Source: Rhizophlyctis rosea (Eukaryota > Chytridiomycota > Chytridiomycetes > Rhizophlyctidales > Rhizophlyctidaceae). From it: a DNA stretch of 64,000 nucleotides. The stretch is from positions 49,471-113,470 of the forward strand of contig JADGJC010000107.1 of assembly GCA_027596075.1 (NCBI GenBank), read 5' to 3'. A model generated the notes under the pieces. The model was not told where the DNA came from. It searched no databases and saw only the letters and a list, made by a program, of their open reading frames with translations. The position numbers and the translations under genes are program-made. Positions 36,062 to 48,177 of the stretch are shown here, one piece after another. Each line of letters starts with the position of its first letter. Within the stretch, counting starts at the first letter, position 1.

Positions 36062-37700
36062 ATGACAGGCCAGCAGTATCACGATCAAGCACAACAGCTC
36101 TTCAAAGACTTCCCAAAACCGAGGCCGCTCCTTAGGTCTGTTTGCTACGAGTTCATGATCTAACCTGATTTTGATGGAAGAATTCGATCATCGCAGTTCC
36201 ACAAGAACGGAAAACGCACCTGCGCCATCGGGACGTACGATGCAGGCAAACGCTTTCAACAGAAATGAGGTGAGGCGCATTGGTCATTCTTTGAGGTCAA
36301 GGCTGACAAACTGACTTGTCGCGTACGACCCTAAGAATGTTGGACATTTGCCGCTCCCTTCGAAGTATGTCAAGTTGGAAGAGATTTTTGCGGCGATGGA
36401 GCAGACCTTGGCTATCGTTGCACGAAGAACTCAACAATGCGTGTTTCACAAAATCAAGAAAATGGTGGAGACTATTTGTGAAAGGTACATACTTGTATGG
36501 TCATTTATTACTCATGGGATGCTAATAAATGAAATGCAGGACTTTCGAACTCCGCCATTTGGAGCAAATTCTGTCCGTGTACCCAGACGCGTACATTTGT
36601 GGACCAACTGATACTGTTTTCGAGGGGTTGCGAACGAAATCATGGAGCATTGAGCGGTCTCAAAAGATACCCGCGACTGAAGCCAGTCTTACCGCTCCTC
36701 ATGGATCTGAACATGTGGTATCATCGATCATGAGCGGAGGAATCTACGGAGCCCCCATTGTCAAAACTTTGGATAACATGGCTTTGCAAAAGCAAGCATC
36801 AGAGGAGCGGCATCGCCGACAGGAGGAGTTTTATCAACGGCTTCTTGCACGGGTCACACGGGAGTATGAGGTGAGTGTTGCTATGGGTGTCATGTTGAAT
36901 AGATGCTACTTGGCTCAATATGCCTCTCACACTGCGCAGCTATTCCTCCAAGAAAAACGGAAAAGAGAACGTGACCTCGTCGTATGACTCCAACACATGG
37001 GATCCGAAGTTCATACTGCAAGACGTTCCTGATATTGAACGGATTGATTTGGAGAGTTTGTGGGATATGACAACAGCGGTACTTCATCACGAAATGCATG
37101 ATCCGTGCGCGCCTCTGATAGTTCCTTCCCAGGAGGAAGAATCGTGCACCGATCCGGCGGCGAGAATAGAGACCGGACACCGCGTCTTCATCGAAAACTT
37201 TGGGATGGAGATCACGGATGATGAATTGCGGTTGTATTGTGAGCAGGCGGGCAGAGTGTAGGTTTTCAAATGGGGCATTCATGGTTTCGCCGAATTTTCG
37301 CAAATACTAGTCAAAATGGCGCGTGTTGGAGTGTCTGGAATCCACTGCCTTTATCGTCTGCAGGCTGAAGGTCTTCATTCAACGTTGCGACGGGGTTTCG
37401 TTACAGTATGGGTTCACTACGTATGAGAATGAGGAGGATGCAAAGCTGGCGGTGGCGGTAATCGTTGATTTTGAGCTTCATTCTTATATTGAGGTTGCTG
37501 ATCTGCATGACTTTTTGTCACAGCTGTTGAATAAATCAACATTACGCGGTCGTTTGATTTCCGTACGCGGGGTGTTATTGGATGCGACGTTTGTGGATGG
37601 GGAAAATGACCCGATTAGGCAGTCGCCTGTGAAGGAGATTGTGATTGATCCGGCTAAGGAGTATCCGGGTTGTCGGACCTTGCTCTTCTTCCTGCAATGA
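36062..37700 (+). CDS. Cdt1-domain / RRM fusion protein
   Basis: Seven exons: 36062-36135, 36197-36269, 36336-36484, 36540-36870, 36953-37257, 37364-37457 and 37524-37700. They sum to 1203 nt, 400 residues, with every phase consistent. Residues ~52-120 match the Cdt1 geminin-binding-type winged helix: LPLPSKYVKLEEIFAAMEQT, VFHKIKKMVETICER, TFELRHLEQILSVYPDAYIC. Residues ~245-335 form an RNA-recognition motif: RNP2 is VFIENF, RNP1-like is YGFTTYENEEDAKLAV, and the last strand is LRGRLISVRGV. Cdt1 loads MCM at replication origins. The usual C-terminal MCM-binding winged helix is not evident here. If intron 36871-36952 were retained, translation would stop at 36987, giving a Cdt1-only product; this could be regulated splicing or a mis-joined model. 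Confidence 0.7.
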
Positions 37701-38087
37701 CTTGTAGTTGCGATGTGACGGTATCAGTAGGTTGGGCAGGTTACTATGAGAATGAGACTGCATTACCTTGAGATCTGAGTACACTCTATTGTTACGGATT
37801 GATTGTGTTCGATTGTTGTTATATAAGTGTATGAAGCCAAATATATCTTTTACAAGTATGTTGTGTATGGTGGTGGTGTTGATTTTTTGCATGTGGATGG
37901 ATGATAGAGAGAGAGAAGAAGCATATACCGCGGCGCAGTTGCAAATGTACTCCATATCTGTGCCACCAGCCGCGAAGGAGGAGATTGGGCTGCTTGTGCT
38001 CTTCATACTTCCCTTCAGTTGTTCATCACAATAGTCATATACATAACGATTCTAGCGCGGCAACCCGAGTAAACCTCCACTATCACT
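37701..38087. other. Intergenic region upstream of second aldo-keto reductase
   Basis: About 390 bp between two + strand genes. Probable 3' UTR and promoter; no distinct motif was recognised. Confidence 0.35.
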
Positions 38088-39428
38088 ATGCCACACACGT
38101 CTGTGATACCCTCACTAACGCTAAGCAACGGAGTAGCTATGCCCGCACTAGGATGTGAGATTGCTTGCTCTTTTGGAGGGGAGCAGTGAGGACAATGTAT
38201 TGACTACATCTCCTAGTGGGCACATATAGGTTAAAGGGCGAAGCCTGTCGACGCGCCGTGAAGGACGCTATTTTAGAAGGATACAGATTGATAGGTACGC
38301 GAATTTGTTTCTCGCTGGGAATTCCTGGAAACAAGTTGTGACATTCAAACGTATTCTTCCTTTACCAGACACTGCCGCCGTTTATAAGGTGAGAGACATA
38401 CAAAAGTCAAGCGCATCATCAAGCGAAGCGTGACTGACAATTCAGACAAAAGTAAAGAACGAAGAAGATATAGGCGCTGTTATTCATGAGTTGTTGCAAG
38501 CTGGGGTGGTGAGAAGGGAGGAGTTGTTTATTACAACCAAAATAGGTTTGTTTACGGCTGTTGTGCTTTGCAAACTGGAAACAGTCCATTGACAATGTGA
38601 CACACCACAGCACCTCGAGACCAAGGCGAGGAAAAAGCATACGCCGCCGCACTAGAATCACTCCGTAAACTCGGTCCAAGCGTAGGATGTACGGAAACGC
38701 TCACTTGCACCTTACCTGTACATAACTCTCTAACGACTCCTACAACAACAGACATTGACCTCCTCCTAATCCACTGGCCCGGAACCCAAGGCCTCCCCAT
38801 AACCTCCCCCCAAAACGCCTCCAACCGCCACGGAACCTACCGCGCCTTAGAACGCCTCCACGCCGAACAAAAAGCCCGCGCAATAGGCGTCTCAAACTTC
38901 ACAATCCCCCACCTCCAATCCCTCCTCGCAGTCTGCACCATCCCGCCACACGTCAACCAGTTTGAATTCCATCCACTCCTGTACGCGACGCAGGCGGAGC
39001 TTGTTGCTTTTTGTGGTCGGCATGGGATTCAGATGCAGGCGTACAGCAGTTTTGGGGAAGGGAGGCTTGTGGGTTTGGAGGAGGGGAGGATGGTTGTGGA
39101 GGGGGTTGAGGAAGTTTTGAGGAGGAAGGGGGCGGATAGGGGTGGTGGGGCCGTGACGAGAGCGCAAGTTTTGTTGAAATGGGGGATGGAAAGGTGTGGT
39201 GGGGTGGTTCCCAAGGCGAGCAATAGGGAGAGATTGAGGGAGAATTTGGGGAGTGTGGATGTAAAATTGAGTCCTGAGGTAATGTTGATGGCTATCTTGT
39301 TCATGAGCTGCATGCGAGGCATTGCTGACAACGCCATGTTCATGGGTTAGGAACTTGATTTGATTGATCGTGCCACGGAGGGCTCGGAGGACGTGCGATT
39401 CTGTTGGGATCCTAATGCCGTTCTGTGA
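38088..39428 (+). CDS. Aldo-keto reductase (2,5-diketogluconate/aldose reductase-like)
   Basis: Member of the AKR3/AKR5-like group, unlike the YakC-type enzyme at 19.5 kb. First exon 38088-38154 and intron 38155-38216 give LSNGVAMPALGLGTYRL, the family N-terminus. Later exons give EGYRLIDTAAVYKNEEDIG (catalytic Asp and Tyr), LFITTKI (Lys), DLLLIHWPG (His), AIGVSNFTIPHL, VNQFEFHPLL and VVPKASNRERLRENLG. The last short exon encodes ELDLIDRATEG and ends FCWDPNAVL. Five introns are required, including one with a weak GTCCAA donor near 38672. All four tetrad residues are present, so the enzyme should be active. Substrate unknown. Confidence 0.88.
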
Positions 39429-39864
39429 ATTAACTAGTACGGTATCAGAATTGTCACAATATCATGGATTTTGATTGGCGCTGGGGGATGCGTGGCCCTC
39501 AAATACGGTTGGATGCGGATCCTTTCATGGACATTTACAATCTCCCTGTTCAGAAATCGGAATGTAACATTGCCTTTTCCTGGAGATGTCTCACGCCAGC
39601 GTCGTTCAGTATCGCTTGTAGCCCTTGGTCGCGAGCCCAGGAAAAAGGCGAAGGAGACCCGAGGTCTCAGTCCATTGCATAGGATCAATCGGGCCGACGG
39701 ATATGAACGGGGACATTCATATACAGCAAATATTGGGTGTCTCCTCTCCTTGTTGTACGGCACCGCGCACTGTCAAAAAGCGGATGAAATTCGAACGACG
39801 TCACATAAAAGCAAATGTCCGATCAAAACTCAATTCAGTCGTATCGATCAATCCAGTCTATCAT
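39429..39864. other. Intergenic region between convergent genes
   Basis: About 435 bp between the aldo-keto reductase and the PTGR3-like gene, both ending here. No coding signal. Confidence 0.4.
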
Positions 39865-41899
39865 TCATAACTTCGCCTTGGCTGTCCCCCCGGCTCCCGC
39901 GGCAGGACCAAGCGGCACGACCACTTTGCCTATGTTTTTCCCTTCCTGTATCAATGCAAAAAGATGCGTGTATCAAGACGTGACTTCATGGTAATGGGCA
40001 AGGTTCACGAACTTACATGGAGGTACTTGATAGCAGATGGTATCGATTCGATCTGTTTGGCGCGGAACAAGACAAACAAAATGTAATATGAACAACTCAA
40101 CAAACTTCTTGAAACGTGAAAACATCCAACTGCTTTCCAAATTTGAGCACCCCCTTCCACTTCACGCACACTCACCCCATTGAAGTCCCTCGTCTCAACA
40201 ATGGGCCTCAACTTCCCATCCGCAACCGCATAACTGAGATCGTTCAGACTAGCGGCGAAATCTTTCGTGTAGTGGTTTAGGAAGAAGCCAGTTATTGATG
40301 CGGATTTTTGGAGGAGGGTTACGGTCTGGACGGTGTCGGTCCAGACGCCGGTGAAGGTGGAGGTTTGAGATCTGCGGAATGTTTGGTGAGTGAAGATGAG
40401 AGGGACAGAGAATGATGAATGCATCTGTCGGGCCGACATTACCCCTCAGGGTTCTTTTTGGCATATGAAGACATGGATCCAATGACGATGAGTCGGCCGC
40501 GGATGGCGAGGCTGTGAGGCGTGATGTCTGTTGAAGAACTGTCCTTCAAGGAGCACGGCACGGTTGAAACCTACTTATTCAGACATTGCGTGAACGTATC
40601 TCCACCAACAGACTCAAACACCACATCAACACCTTTCGGATATTCCTTCTTCAAAACTTCGTCAATCGATTCCTTCTTGTAATTGATCACTCGGTCGCAG
40701 CCAATCTCCTGTTTGATGTGAAGGCGGGATCAGTCAAGGAAATATCCTAATCAATCAAACTTCCTATGTCCATCAATGAGATGCTTAGGCCAAAAAACGT
40801 ACTTTTAGCATGCCACCTTTCTCATCGCTAGAACACGTTCCGATTACTCTATTCCCCGCCAACTTTGCCAACTGCACGGCCATCTGACCGGCTCCACCCG
40901 CGGCAGCAGTGATCAGAACGGTCTCGCCACGCGGGTTTTGGCCAGAGTATTTTAGGGCTAGTTGTGCTGTTAGACCGGAAACCAGGAGAGGAAGTGTTTG
41001 TGGCATGAGAGACTGCAGCGTCAAATGAAGTATTAGATATTTCGGACGATGTTTACGGAGAGGTAACTGGATCTGAATTAACATACAGCAATGGGTATAA
41101 CTTCGCGGTCTCTGACTAATTGGAGCTCTGCGAAGGCGCCGTAGCTCATGACGGCGACGGGTTGGAGGAGTTCGCGTCGTTTGACGGAGGAACCGATGGC
41201 AACAATTTCGCCGATCGCTTCGAAGCCGCAGTCGAAGGGCCTGTGGGAACGAAAACTACGGTGACTTCCTGTTTCGTTGAAATTCAAATACAATTCGACG
41301 ACCCCTCTCTCTCTGTTGCAGCAGTTGCAGTTGGACATGCTTTTGCTCAAACGAGCTACGGGCATTGTGGCGTAGGCGAGGAGAGAATCCATTGATCCTT
41401 TGCCTGCTTTGCATATGCCCGTTCCGCGCCCAGCACCTTTTGAGCTAATGTCTAATCACCTATTTCATGAATTGCATAATGCGCTCCCTTTCATGAGAGC
41501 AATTGCAAATCCGCTGCTTGACGTGATTCCTTCTCCGCGGTGCAATGCGCATTTCATGTTTCTCAATTTTCGACATACCGAGGAACAGTCGAAACTTACG
41601 GTTTCACTTTTGGGTTGTATCGACCAGCTGTATAGTTGGTATCTGACGCATTAATACCGACATAGTGGTGCCTAACAATCACTCCGTCAGGTGGCAAAGA
41701 CGCTAGCAGTTGTGAGGTCTGGAGCAGGAGACGGTGTTATGGGTCGTCTCCAAACTTGCCACCCGACACGATGAGGCCCAAGGCGGGCGTAACACACCTC
41801 CTTCGACTCCAGCTTTGTTGCCTCCACAAAGTTGTTGCTCAGCTTTTGCACCACATATTTCTTATATGTTTTGGGCAGGTTATTGATTACTTGCGACAT
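39865..41899 (-). CDS. Zinc-independent MDR reductase, PTGR3/ZADH2-like
   Basis: NAD(P)H-dependent enone reductase of the medium-chain dehydrogenase family. The ATG at 41899 gives [17 protein letters not shown]. Exon 2 carries [20 protein letters not shown]. After an unusually long intron (41241-41599, 359 bp) comes [17 protein letters not shown]. Later exons give [42 protein letters not shown] (nucleotide binding), [44 protein letters not shown] and [12 protein letters not shown], and the end [13 protein letters not shown]. The run of signatures matches ZADH2/PTGR3, which reduces 15-keto-prostaglandins in mammals. The fungal substrate is unknown. A misleading ATG frame inside the long intron (41392) is not coding. 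Confidence 0.88.
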
Positions 41900-42188
41900 T
41901 GTTGCTTGGGAAAGTTGAACTGTGCTATTTTGCGATGCAGATTGCCACGCGAAGGGAGTTCGAGGAAATGGGGGAATCGAATGAGGTGTTTGACGTGTCA
42001 GTGACTCGATCCTGGTGTGATCCATCATCCAGCGACTGGAGTGAAAGTGGTTGGCTAAGCCTCACCCCCACATGCCACAATCTGGGCCTGCCAAATAAAC
42101 TCGCTATTGACTCTCAAGTTGTTCATTTTCTCAACACCTTCATTTCACCCCTTTCCCACGGTGCCCTCCTCCGCGTTAGACCGTCAAA

Positions 42189-44916
42189 ATGACGTCGCAG
42201 GCCCAGCTAGCAAACCTTTTCAAAAGCCTATCAATCTCGTCCGTTGCCCACTCTCACAAACAGGCGGGAAGTCTCCAGCAATGGGTAGAAATTTTGAAGG
42301 CAGATCACCCTGCCGCTGTCACAGACTACGCTGCCGTGAAGACCTTAGTGCTCAAACCTAAAGGTGGAAAGGTCACAAATCCCATCGTTGTTGTTGCTCT
42401 TGAGACAAGTCAGGTGCCTATCAACCCGCTTGTAAAAAGTCTTGGAAACAAGGAAGCTCGCGTCGCCGCCGACGACGTGTGGAAGAGCACTTTGAAGGTG
42501 GACAGGATTGACGGTGAGCAGTTCCGCCTTACCAGCTCATTTTTGTAAGCAGGTCATAAGGCAACATTATCTAATCTTCCAATGCTTTCACTCGACATAG
42601 CGACCCCTTTTGCTTTGGCCAATGTCGAGGATAAATCGACCGTCACGGCTGTTGTTGACCAGGAAGTGCTTGCCTCTGCTGACCGGCACCTTGCCTTCCG
42701 AAACTACGCATCCGACAACTCCCTTTTCGTCAAGGCTGCTGACTTCAAAGCTTTCTTGGACAAAATCAATGTGACTTTCGCTGAAGTGAAGTTATCCGAC
42801 CTTGCGACGCCTGCCCCGGCAGCCAAATCTGAAGTTGCCAAACCCGCGCCTAAGGCCAAGGCGGAAGTTACTGCTGCAGATGCAGGAGATGGTGTGACAA
42901 CGTGCTTCAAGCGTAGGGAGCGCAGATACTGATCAAGAATTCAACTAGATAAGAAGCTCATTGGTATTACAGTGAAGAAGGACGATGACTTCCCCACATG
43001 GTACCAGCAGGTACGAAACCCCTAGATGTGCTTGCACATGACAACCGTTGTTTACATGCATCTCTCCAGGTTCTGACACGTGCCGAGATGCTTGACTACT
43101 ACGACATCAGTGGTTGTTACATTCTTCGTCCTTGGGCCTTCAACATTTGGAAAGCAATTCAAAGTGTGCACATCTTCATCGCATGTCATTTGAAGTTTCA
43201 TACTGACCGACCTTTTGCACAGAGTTCTTTGGTGGCGAGATTGAGAAACTTGGCGTGGAAGACTGCTACTTCCCAATGTTCGTCTCGTCCCGTGCGTTGG
43301 AGAGGGAGAAGGATCACATCGAAGGATTCTCTCCTGAGGTTGCATGGGTTACCAAGGCGTGAGTCCCCGGCTGTTGGATGTCTTGGTCATTGCATTGTCG
43401 CTCACACTAGTATATCACCAAGTGGAAAATCTGATTTGGCTGAACCCATTGCTGTTCGCCCAACGTCCGAGACGGTTATGTACCCTTACTACGCTCAATG
43501 GATCCGGAGTCATCGTGACTTGCCCCTCCGGTTGAACCAGTGGTGTAACGTTGTCCGATGGGAGTTCAAGCACCCTCGTGAGTAATGATGCCATCACTGC
43601 CATGTGGCGCTGTTTCAAAACTCAACGCCCAATCATGCAGAGCCCTTTATCCGTACCCGCGAGTTCTTGTGGCAAGAAGGTCACACCGCTTTCGCAACCC
43701 TTCCCGAAGCCGAGAAGGAAGTCCGCGACATCCTCGACCTTTACCGCCGCGTTTACGAAGAATACCTCGCTGTCCCCGTCGTCCCCGGCAAGAAGTCCGA
43801 AAAGGAGAAGTTCGCCGGCGGCTACTATACCACCACCGTCGAAGGCTTCATTCCCACCACCGGCCGTGCCATTCAAGGCGCCACCTCTCACTGTCTGGGC
43901 CAGAACTTCTCAAAGATGTTCAACATCGTCATTGACAATGACGCAAAGGAGCGCAGCCACGTCTGGCAGAACTCCTGGGGTCTTTCCACTCGGACGTTGG
44001 GTGTCGTGGTCATGGTACACGGTGACGATCAAGGGTTGGTCTTGCCGCCCAAGGTTGCCAGCATCCAAGTCATTGTCATTCCGACCGGTATCACCGCCAA
44101 GTCGAGCGAGGAGGAGCGCAAAAACTTGTGGAAGAAGTCGGAAGAGTTGGCAGAAACTTTGACGGCTGCGGGAATCAGGGCCAAGGCAGATCTGAGGGAC
44201 AACTACACCCCGCCCTACAAGTACAACCACTGGGAACTTCGCGTATGTTTTCTCAATCGGCTGGCGTACACCGTACCGTATTCATCCAAGCTCACTCCAT
44301 CTCCTCACAAATAGGGCGTCCCCATCCGTCTCGAACTCGGCCCCAAAGACCTCGCCAAAAACGAGGCTTGCGCCTTCCGCCGCGACACCCGCGTCAAGGC
44401 CCAGCACTCCCTTGCGACCATCGCGCAATCCGTGCAATCCCTCCTCGACACTATCCAAAGCGACATGTTCAACAAGGCCAAGAAGGAGCGGGACGAGCGG
44501 CTGGTCAAGTTGGAGAAGTGGGAGGGCTTCGTGGAGGCGTTGAACAAGAAGTGCATTGTGTTGGCGCCGTGGTGTGAGAGGGAGCAGTGTGAGGAGGATG
44601 TGAAGGATAACAGTGCTAGGGGGTATGTATCATTTTGCTTTTGCGTTTGGTCCGGGTGTCCTTGCTTCGTTCGCTTTTGAATATCACATTTGCACTTGTG
44701 TTTTGTTGAAGTTCACATCTAACCTTCTCCCGATTTTTCAACTCAACCAGTTCGGCGGGTGATGAGCCACAGGACGAGAAGGCTCCCTCTATGGGTGCCA
44801 AGACTCTCTGCATTCCCTTCGATCAGCCCGAAAGTGGCGAGCAGGTCGCCAAGAGGACATGTTTCGCTTGTGACCACAAGGCGAAGAGCTGGACGCTTTG
44901 GGGCAGAAGTTACTAG
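42189..44916 (+). CDS. Prolyl-tRNA synthetase, cytosolic eukaryote/archaeal type
   Basis: Class II aminoacyl-tRNA synthetase charging tRNA-Pro. The N-terminal ~210 residues resemble the YbaK/ProX-like editing domain seen at this place in yeast ProRS. After an Ala/Lys/Pro linker comes the catalytic core: [50 protein letters not shown], motif 2 [43 protein letters not shown] and [19 protein letters not shown]. The anticodon-binding and C-terminal zinc domains follow ([27 protein letters not shown]), ending in the family's conserved Tyr (WGRSY). It has about nine exons, and the start ATGACGTCGCAG is the first Met of the editing domain. It diverges from the reductase across only 289 bp (41900-42188), a likely shared promoter. 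Confidence 0.94.
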
Positions 44917-45319
44917 AGAATCGTGAACCGGAAACTCTAGTCATTTACGTGTAGTGTTCATAAGTTGATGTTGTTAGATAACGAGAGGTTATTTTTATGT
45001 AGTTTGATTAGTAGTTCTTTGTTGTTCGATTGAAATAGAATGATAGGGTTCTTTGTGACGTGGTTTTGGTCACTTTCGTAGCTGATGATGCATTTACCGC
45101 TGAGTACGAAAATGGAACTCCTTTTCCAAACAGGCTGAACCTTCCCATAAGGAAGCCCAATTAGTCCTGAACGAAGATATTGACTTGATGTATGACTTCA
45201 AGGTCTGAAATGCGACGAAGCTCGATTGGCAAGTTGTCGCCGATGTCAGACAAGCACCTATAGATGGTATAATATACTGACGTGAACATATCACATACAG
45301 CATAGATCCCCAATCCCTA
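44917..45319. other. Intergenic region between convergent genes
   Basis: About 400 bp between the ProRS stop and the P450 stop on the other strand. AT-rich 3' flanks; nothing else was seen. Confidence 0.4.
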
Positions 45320-47404
45320 TCACGTCTTCACATCCCTCCTCCGAACCCTCAAATGCACACCACCTTGACTCCACATGGTCCCCAACATCCTCTTCCAACT
45401 CAACGGCGGCACAACGGTGTTCCCGTTCTTGTCAACAGGTCTGTCAATGTACTCCGCGTCAAAGTTTTGGACAAAGGTCGTTAAGCCGCTGCGGAGGACT
45501 TGATGCGCGAAACGCTCGCCGAGGCATTTGTGGGGTCCGGTGCCGAATTGGAGGTAGTAGGGGGAACGGAGAAGGGCAGCGTTGGGGTTCAGGTAGCGGT
45601 CGGGGTTGTAGACGGTGGGGGAGGGGAAAAGCTGTAATTCATATGTGCGTAAGAATTTGGACATTGTTAGTAAATGTAAAAGTTCAACCAATATAAACAA
45701 ACAAATACCCAAAACCTAAGCCCAAACTCAGATTTTCTGCACTACTCCGACAACCCACCTCGTCATCAAAGTTAGTGGTCATATTCGTCATAGCAACAAA
45801 AGTCCCCTTCTTCAAGGTCCTTCCGCTTTCCAAAACATAGGGCTCCTTCAATAAACGCATGAACATGAAACCGGTGTAGATGCGCCCTGTCTCACGGACA
45901 CAGGCTTCGAGGTATTCGTTGCGCTCGTGAGAGATGGCGCCTTCTCGGACGGCGGCGAGGATGGTGGGGTTGGCTACAATGTTGGCGAGAGTCCAGGCAT
46001 AGTGGCCGGCTGGTGAGAGGAGAGAGAGAGGAATTGAGCGGTCGTCGCGATGAGGGTGTGGCAGAAACAGAAAATAACGTACCGGTGTTGGTATGGGCAG
46101 CGAGAAGAATAGCGACACTAGTGGAGAGGTCAATCAAAACATATTCATACTCCACCCAAAGACCAGAACGACTCTCACCAATGATACGGCATAACATGAT
46201 TAAACCTCCCTCCAAACTCATTCAACACCATCTGCAAATAATCCTGCCTCCCCTCAAACTCCTTTTTGGTCGTTTCATCAGGGTTAACTCTCCTCTCGCA
46301 CTCTGCGCGCATGGCAGCAACAAGCACAGCGCGATGGTCATAGCATTCCCTGTACCAGGGGTTGAGACGAGTCAAAAAGGCGTTAGTCATTGGGTGGCCG
46401 ACAAGGTCTTCCATGGCTTGGTAGTGGGGGATGAGGTGTTCGTGTTTTGCAGCAAACTGGAGAAGGGAGGATGAAGAGTCGGTAGAATTGAGCTGCAAAG
46501 GGAAACGTGGGCTGACTTACGTCTTCACCCAACACGACCCGCATGTTGATAGTGAGGATCAAGGTCGAAGCTTCGTGGAAGAGCTCAATCCGGTCGCGGC
46601 TAGCCCATTTGCTGCAGAATTCGTCGATGGATCGTTGGACAATGGAGGAGTAGTATTCCAGGCGTTCCGCTTTCATGAAACCTGTATAGTCGGTTAGAGT
46701 TTGTTGTGCACCTTCCATAAAGTCTTCCCAGTATAGACGCGCGCAACATGGTAACCCAACCTTTGATGATCATGGGGTGGGACTTCTCACTCCATTCTTT
46801 GTCTTGGGCTTCTTTTGGAGGTTGTAACAGCCCCACGATCCTTTCGATAGCTTCGTGGAAGCCGACAGAGGAGTTGCCGGCTTTGAGGAGGCGTTCTTGG
46901 TCCTGCGGGGTTCAGGTAGTCTTGGTCAACCTGATGTTTGGAATTTTGCCATGACAGAAAATGTTTACTGCTTAGTTTGTTTACCTTAGGATGGAGGACA
47001 AAAACAGGCTCCACAGCAATGAGGTTGACACGGAACAAGTTGCCATATTTGCGCTTCAAGTCTAGCAGATATTGACGTGGGTTCTGTAATTGACATGCAA
47101 AGAATGCGATCGTCAGGCCTCCCGCCGAAACTAAGTCATGTTCAGCCGAATTTACATTGTCATTAGGTCTCACCTTGCCGTAGTTCATAGCAGCCCCAAT
47201 AACGGGAATGGTGCCCTTAGCTTGTGGGATGCCATCTGATGTGAAGTGAGATATCAACTTCCACGAAACAAACCCAGCCGCTATGCCTGCCACAATGGCC
47301 CATCGAGGGGCTTCCTTGATGGATTGGACGAGCTTGTCAGAGGCTGGTGGGAACGCGCCCGCAATCTTGCCAACAATCGCGTCAAGAGATGACGCTATTG
47401 ACAT
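45320..47404 (-). CDS. Cytochrome P450
   Basis: Haem-thiolate monooxygenase on about eight exons, first ATG at 47404. An N-terminal hydrophobic anchor (WAIVAGIAAGFVSWKLI) precedes GTIPVIGAAMNYGK. The haem-binding loop is FGTGPHKCLGERFA, with Cys as the axial ligand. The K-helix ExxR is in ACVRETGR, and the PERF-like region is PSPTVYNPDRYL. The I-helix reads LLAAHTNTAGHYAW: the usual acid of A/GGx(D/E)T is His and the next residues are Thr-Asn-Thr, as in unusual groups such as CYP51 (GQHTS). Not assignable to a numbered family by eye. An ER-membrane location is inferred from the N-terminal anchor. Confidence 0.92.
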
Positions 47405-48177
47405 TTTTGTTTACCAATCCGAGTCAATCCCAGGCGGCTTCTCTCGTCCAATATATGAGGAATCTACGTGAAAAGAGGGTGTGAGAAAGCGAACGCCTAT
47501 TTTTATAGATTGTGGGGTGATGAAATTGAGCAATTTCGGAGGTCGGAGAGGGAAACATCCGCTTGTGTTCGGGTGGGCAAACAGTTTCGTGTTCCCTCAA
47601 CCCGCCACCACGGTCCACGGCACGCGTTCTGTTTTTCCCCCCATCTCGTTCTGGGTTCTGACTCGTCGGGCCGGTGTTCTGCCAAAACTTTCTCGCAATG
47701 CACCAATCATGTTGCTTCGCGCAAACTGTCTCAGTGGCACGTAGTCATTGACCGTCAATGCGGCATGCAGCAACTCAGCAAACCAATACCTAAACCCGGA
47801 ACGGGTCATGAATCTTCTGATGTCTGTTCTCCTAACCCTACCGCACATTGATCTCAGTCAAAAATTGAACGATGGGCGCACGATCAGAAGCGATTGCCCG
47901 TCATGCCAGGAGGCAGAAGCCCATTTAGTAGAATCGGCAGCAACTGAAGTGAAAGATACGCTTCCATGGAGATGGAGCGCATTTGCTCAACATACTGAAC
48001 ATCCAATATCCCTTCATTCTGATTCGCCTATTCCGATTGACAATCGTTTCGATGCTATACTCCTTCCTACATAAAGTATTTAACTACCTAATTTTCGTTC
48101 CCCTCCGCGGAGCCCAGCTAATACTCTCCATCCTACTTATCTCCACCCTCCCCGTCAACACCTTTCCCATCCTCTTA
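47405..48177. other. Intergenic region, promoter of the P450 gene
   Basis: About 770 bp between two minus-strand genes. Frames open at 47468-47851 on both strands lack motifs. Presumed P450 promoter on the left and 3' UTR of the F-box/LRR gene on the right. Confidence 0.4.

Noticed and set aside
36062..36135. Possible PIP-box (QQLFKDFP) in the Cdt1-like N-terminus
   Set aside because: It lacks the required aliphatic residue and paired aromatics of QxxLxxFF, so a PCNA-dependent degron is not supported.
41078..41392. ATG-led frame as N-terminus of the MDR reductase
   Set aside because: The first ~45 residues do not match the family, while exons at 41600 and upstream supply the expected N-terminus.
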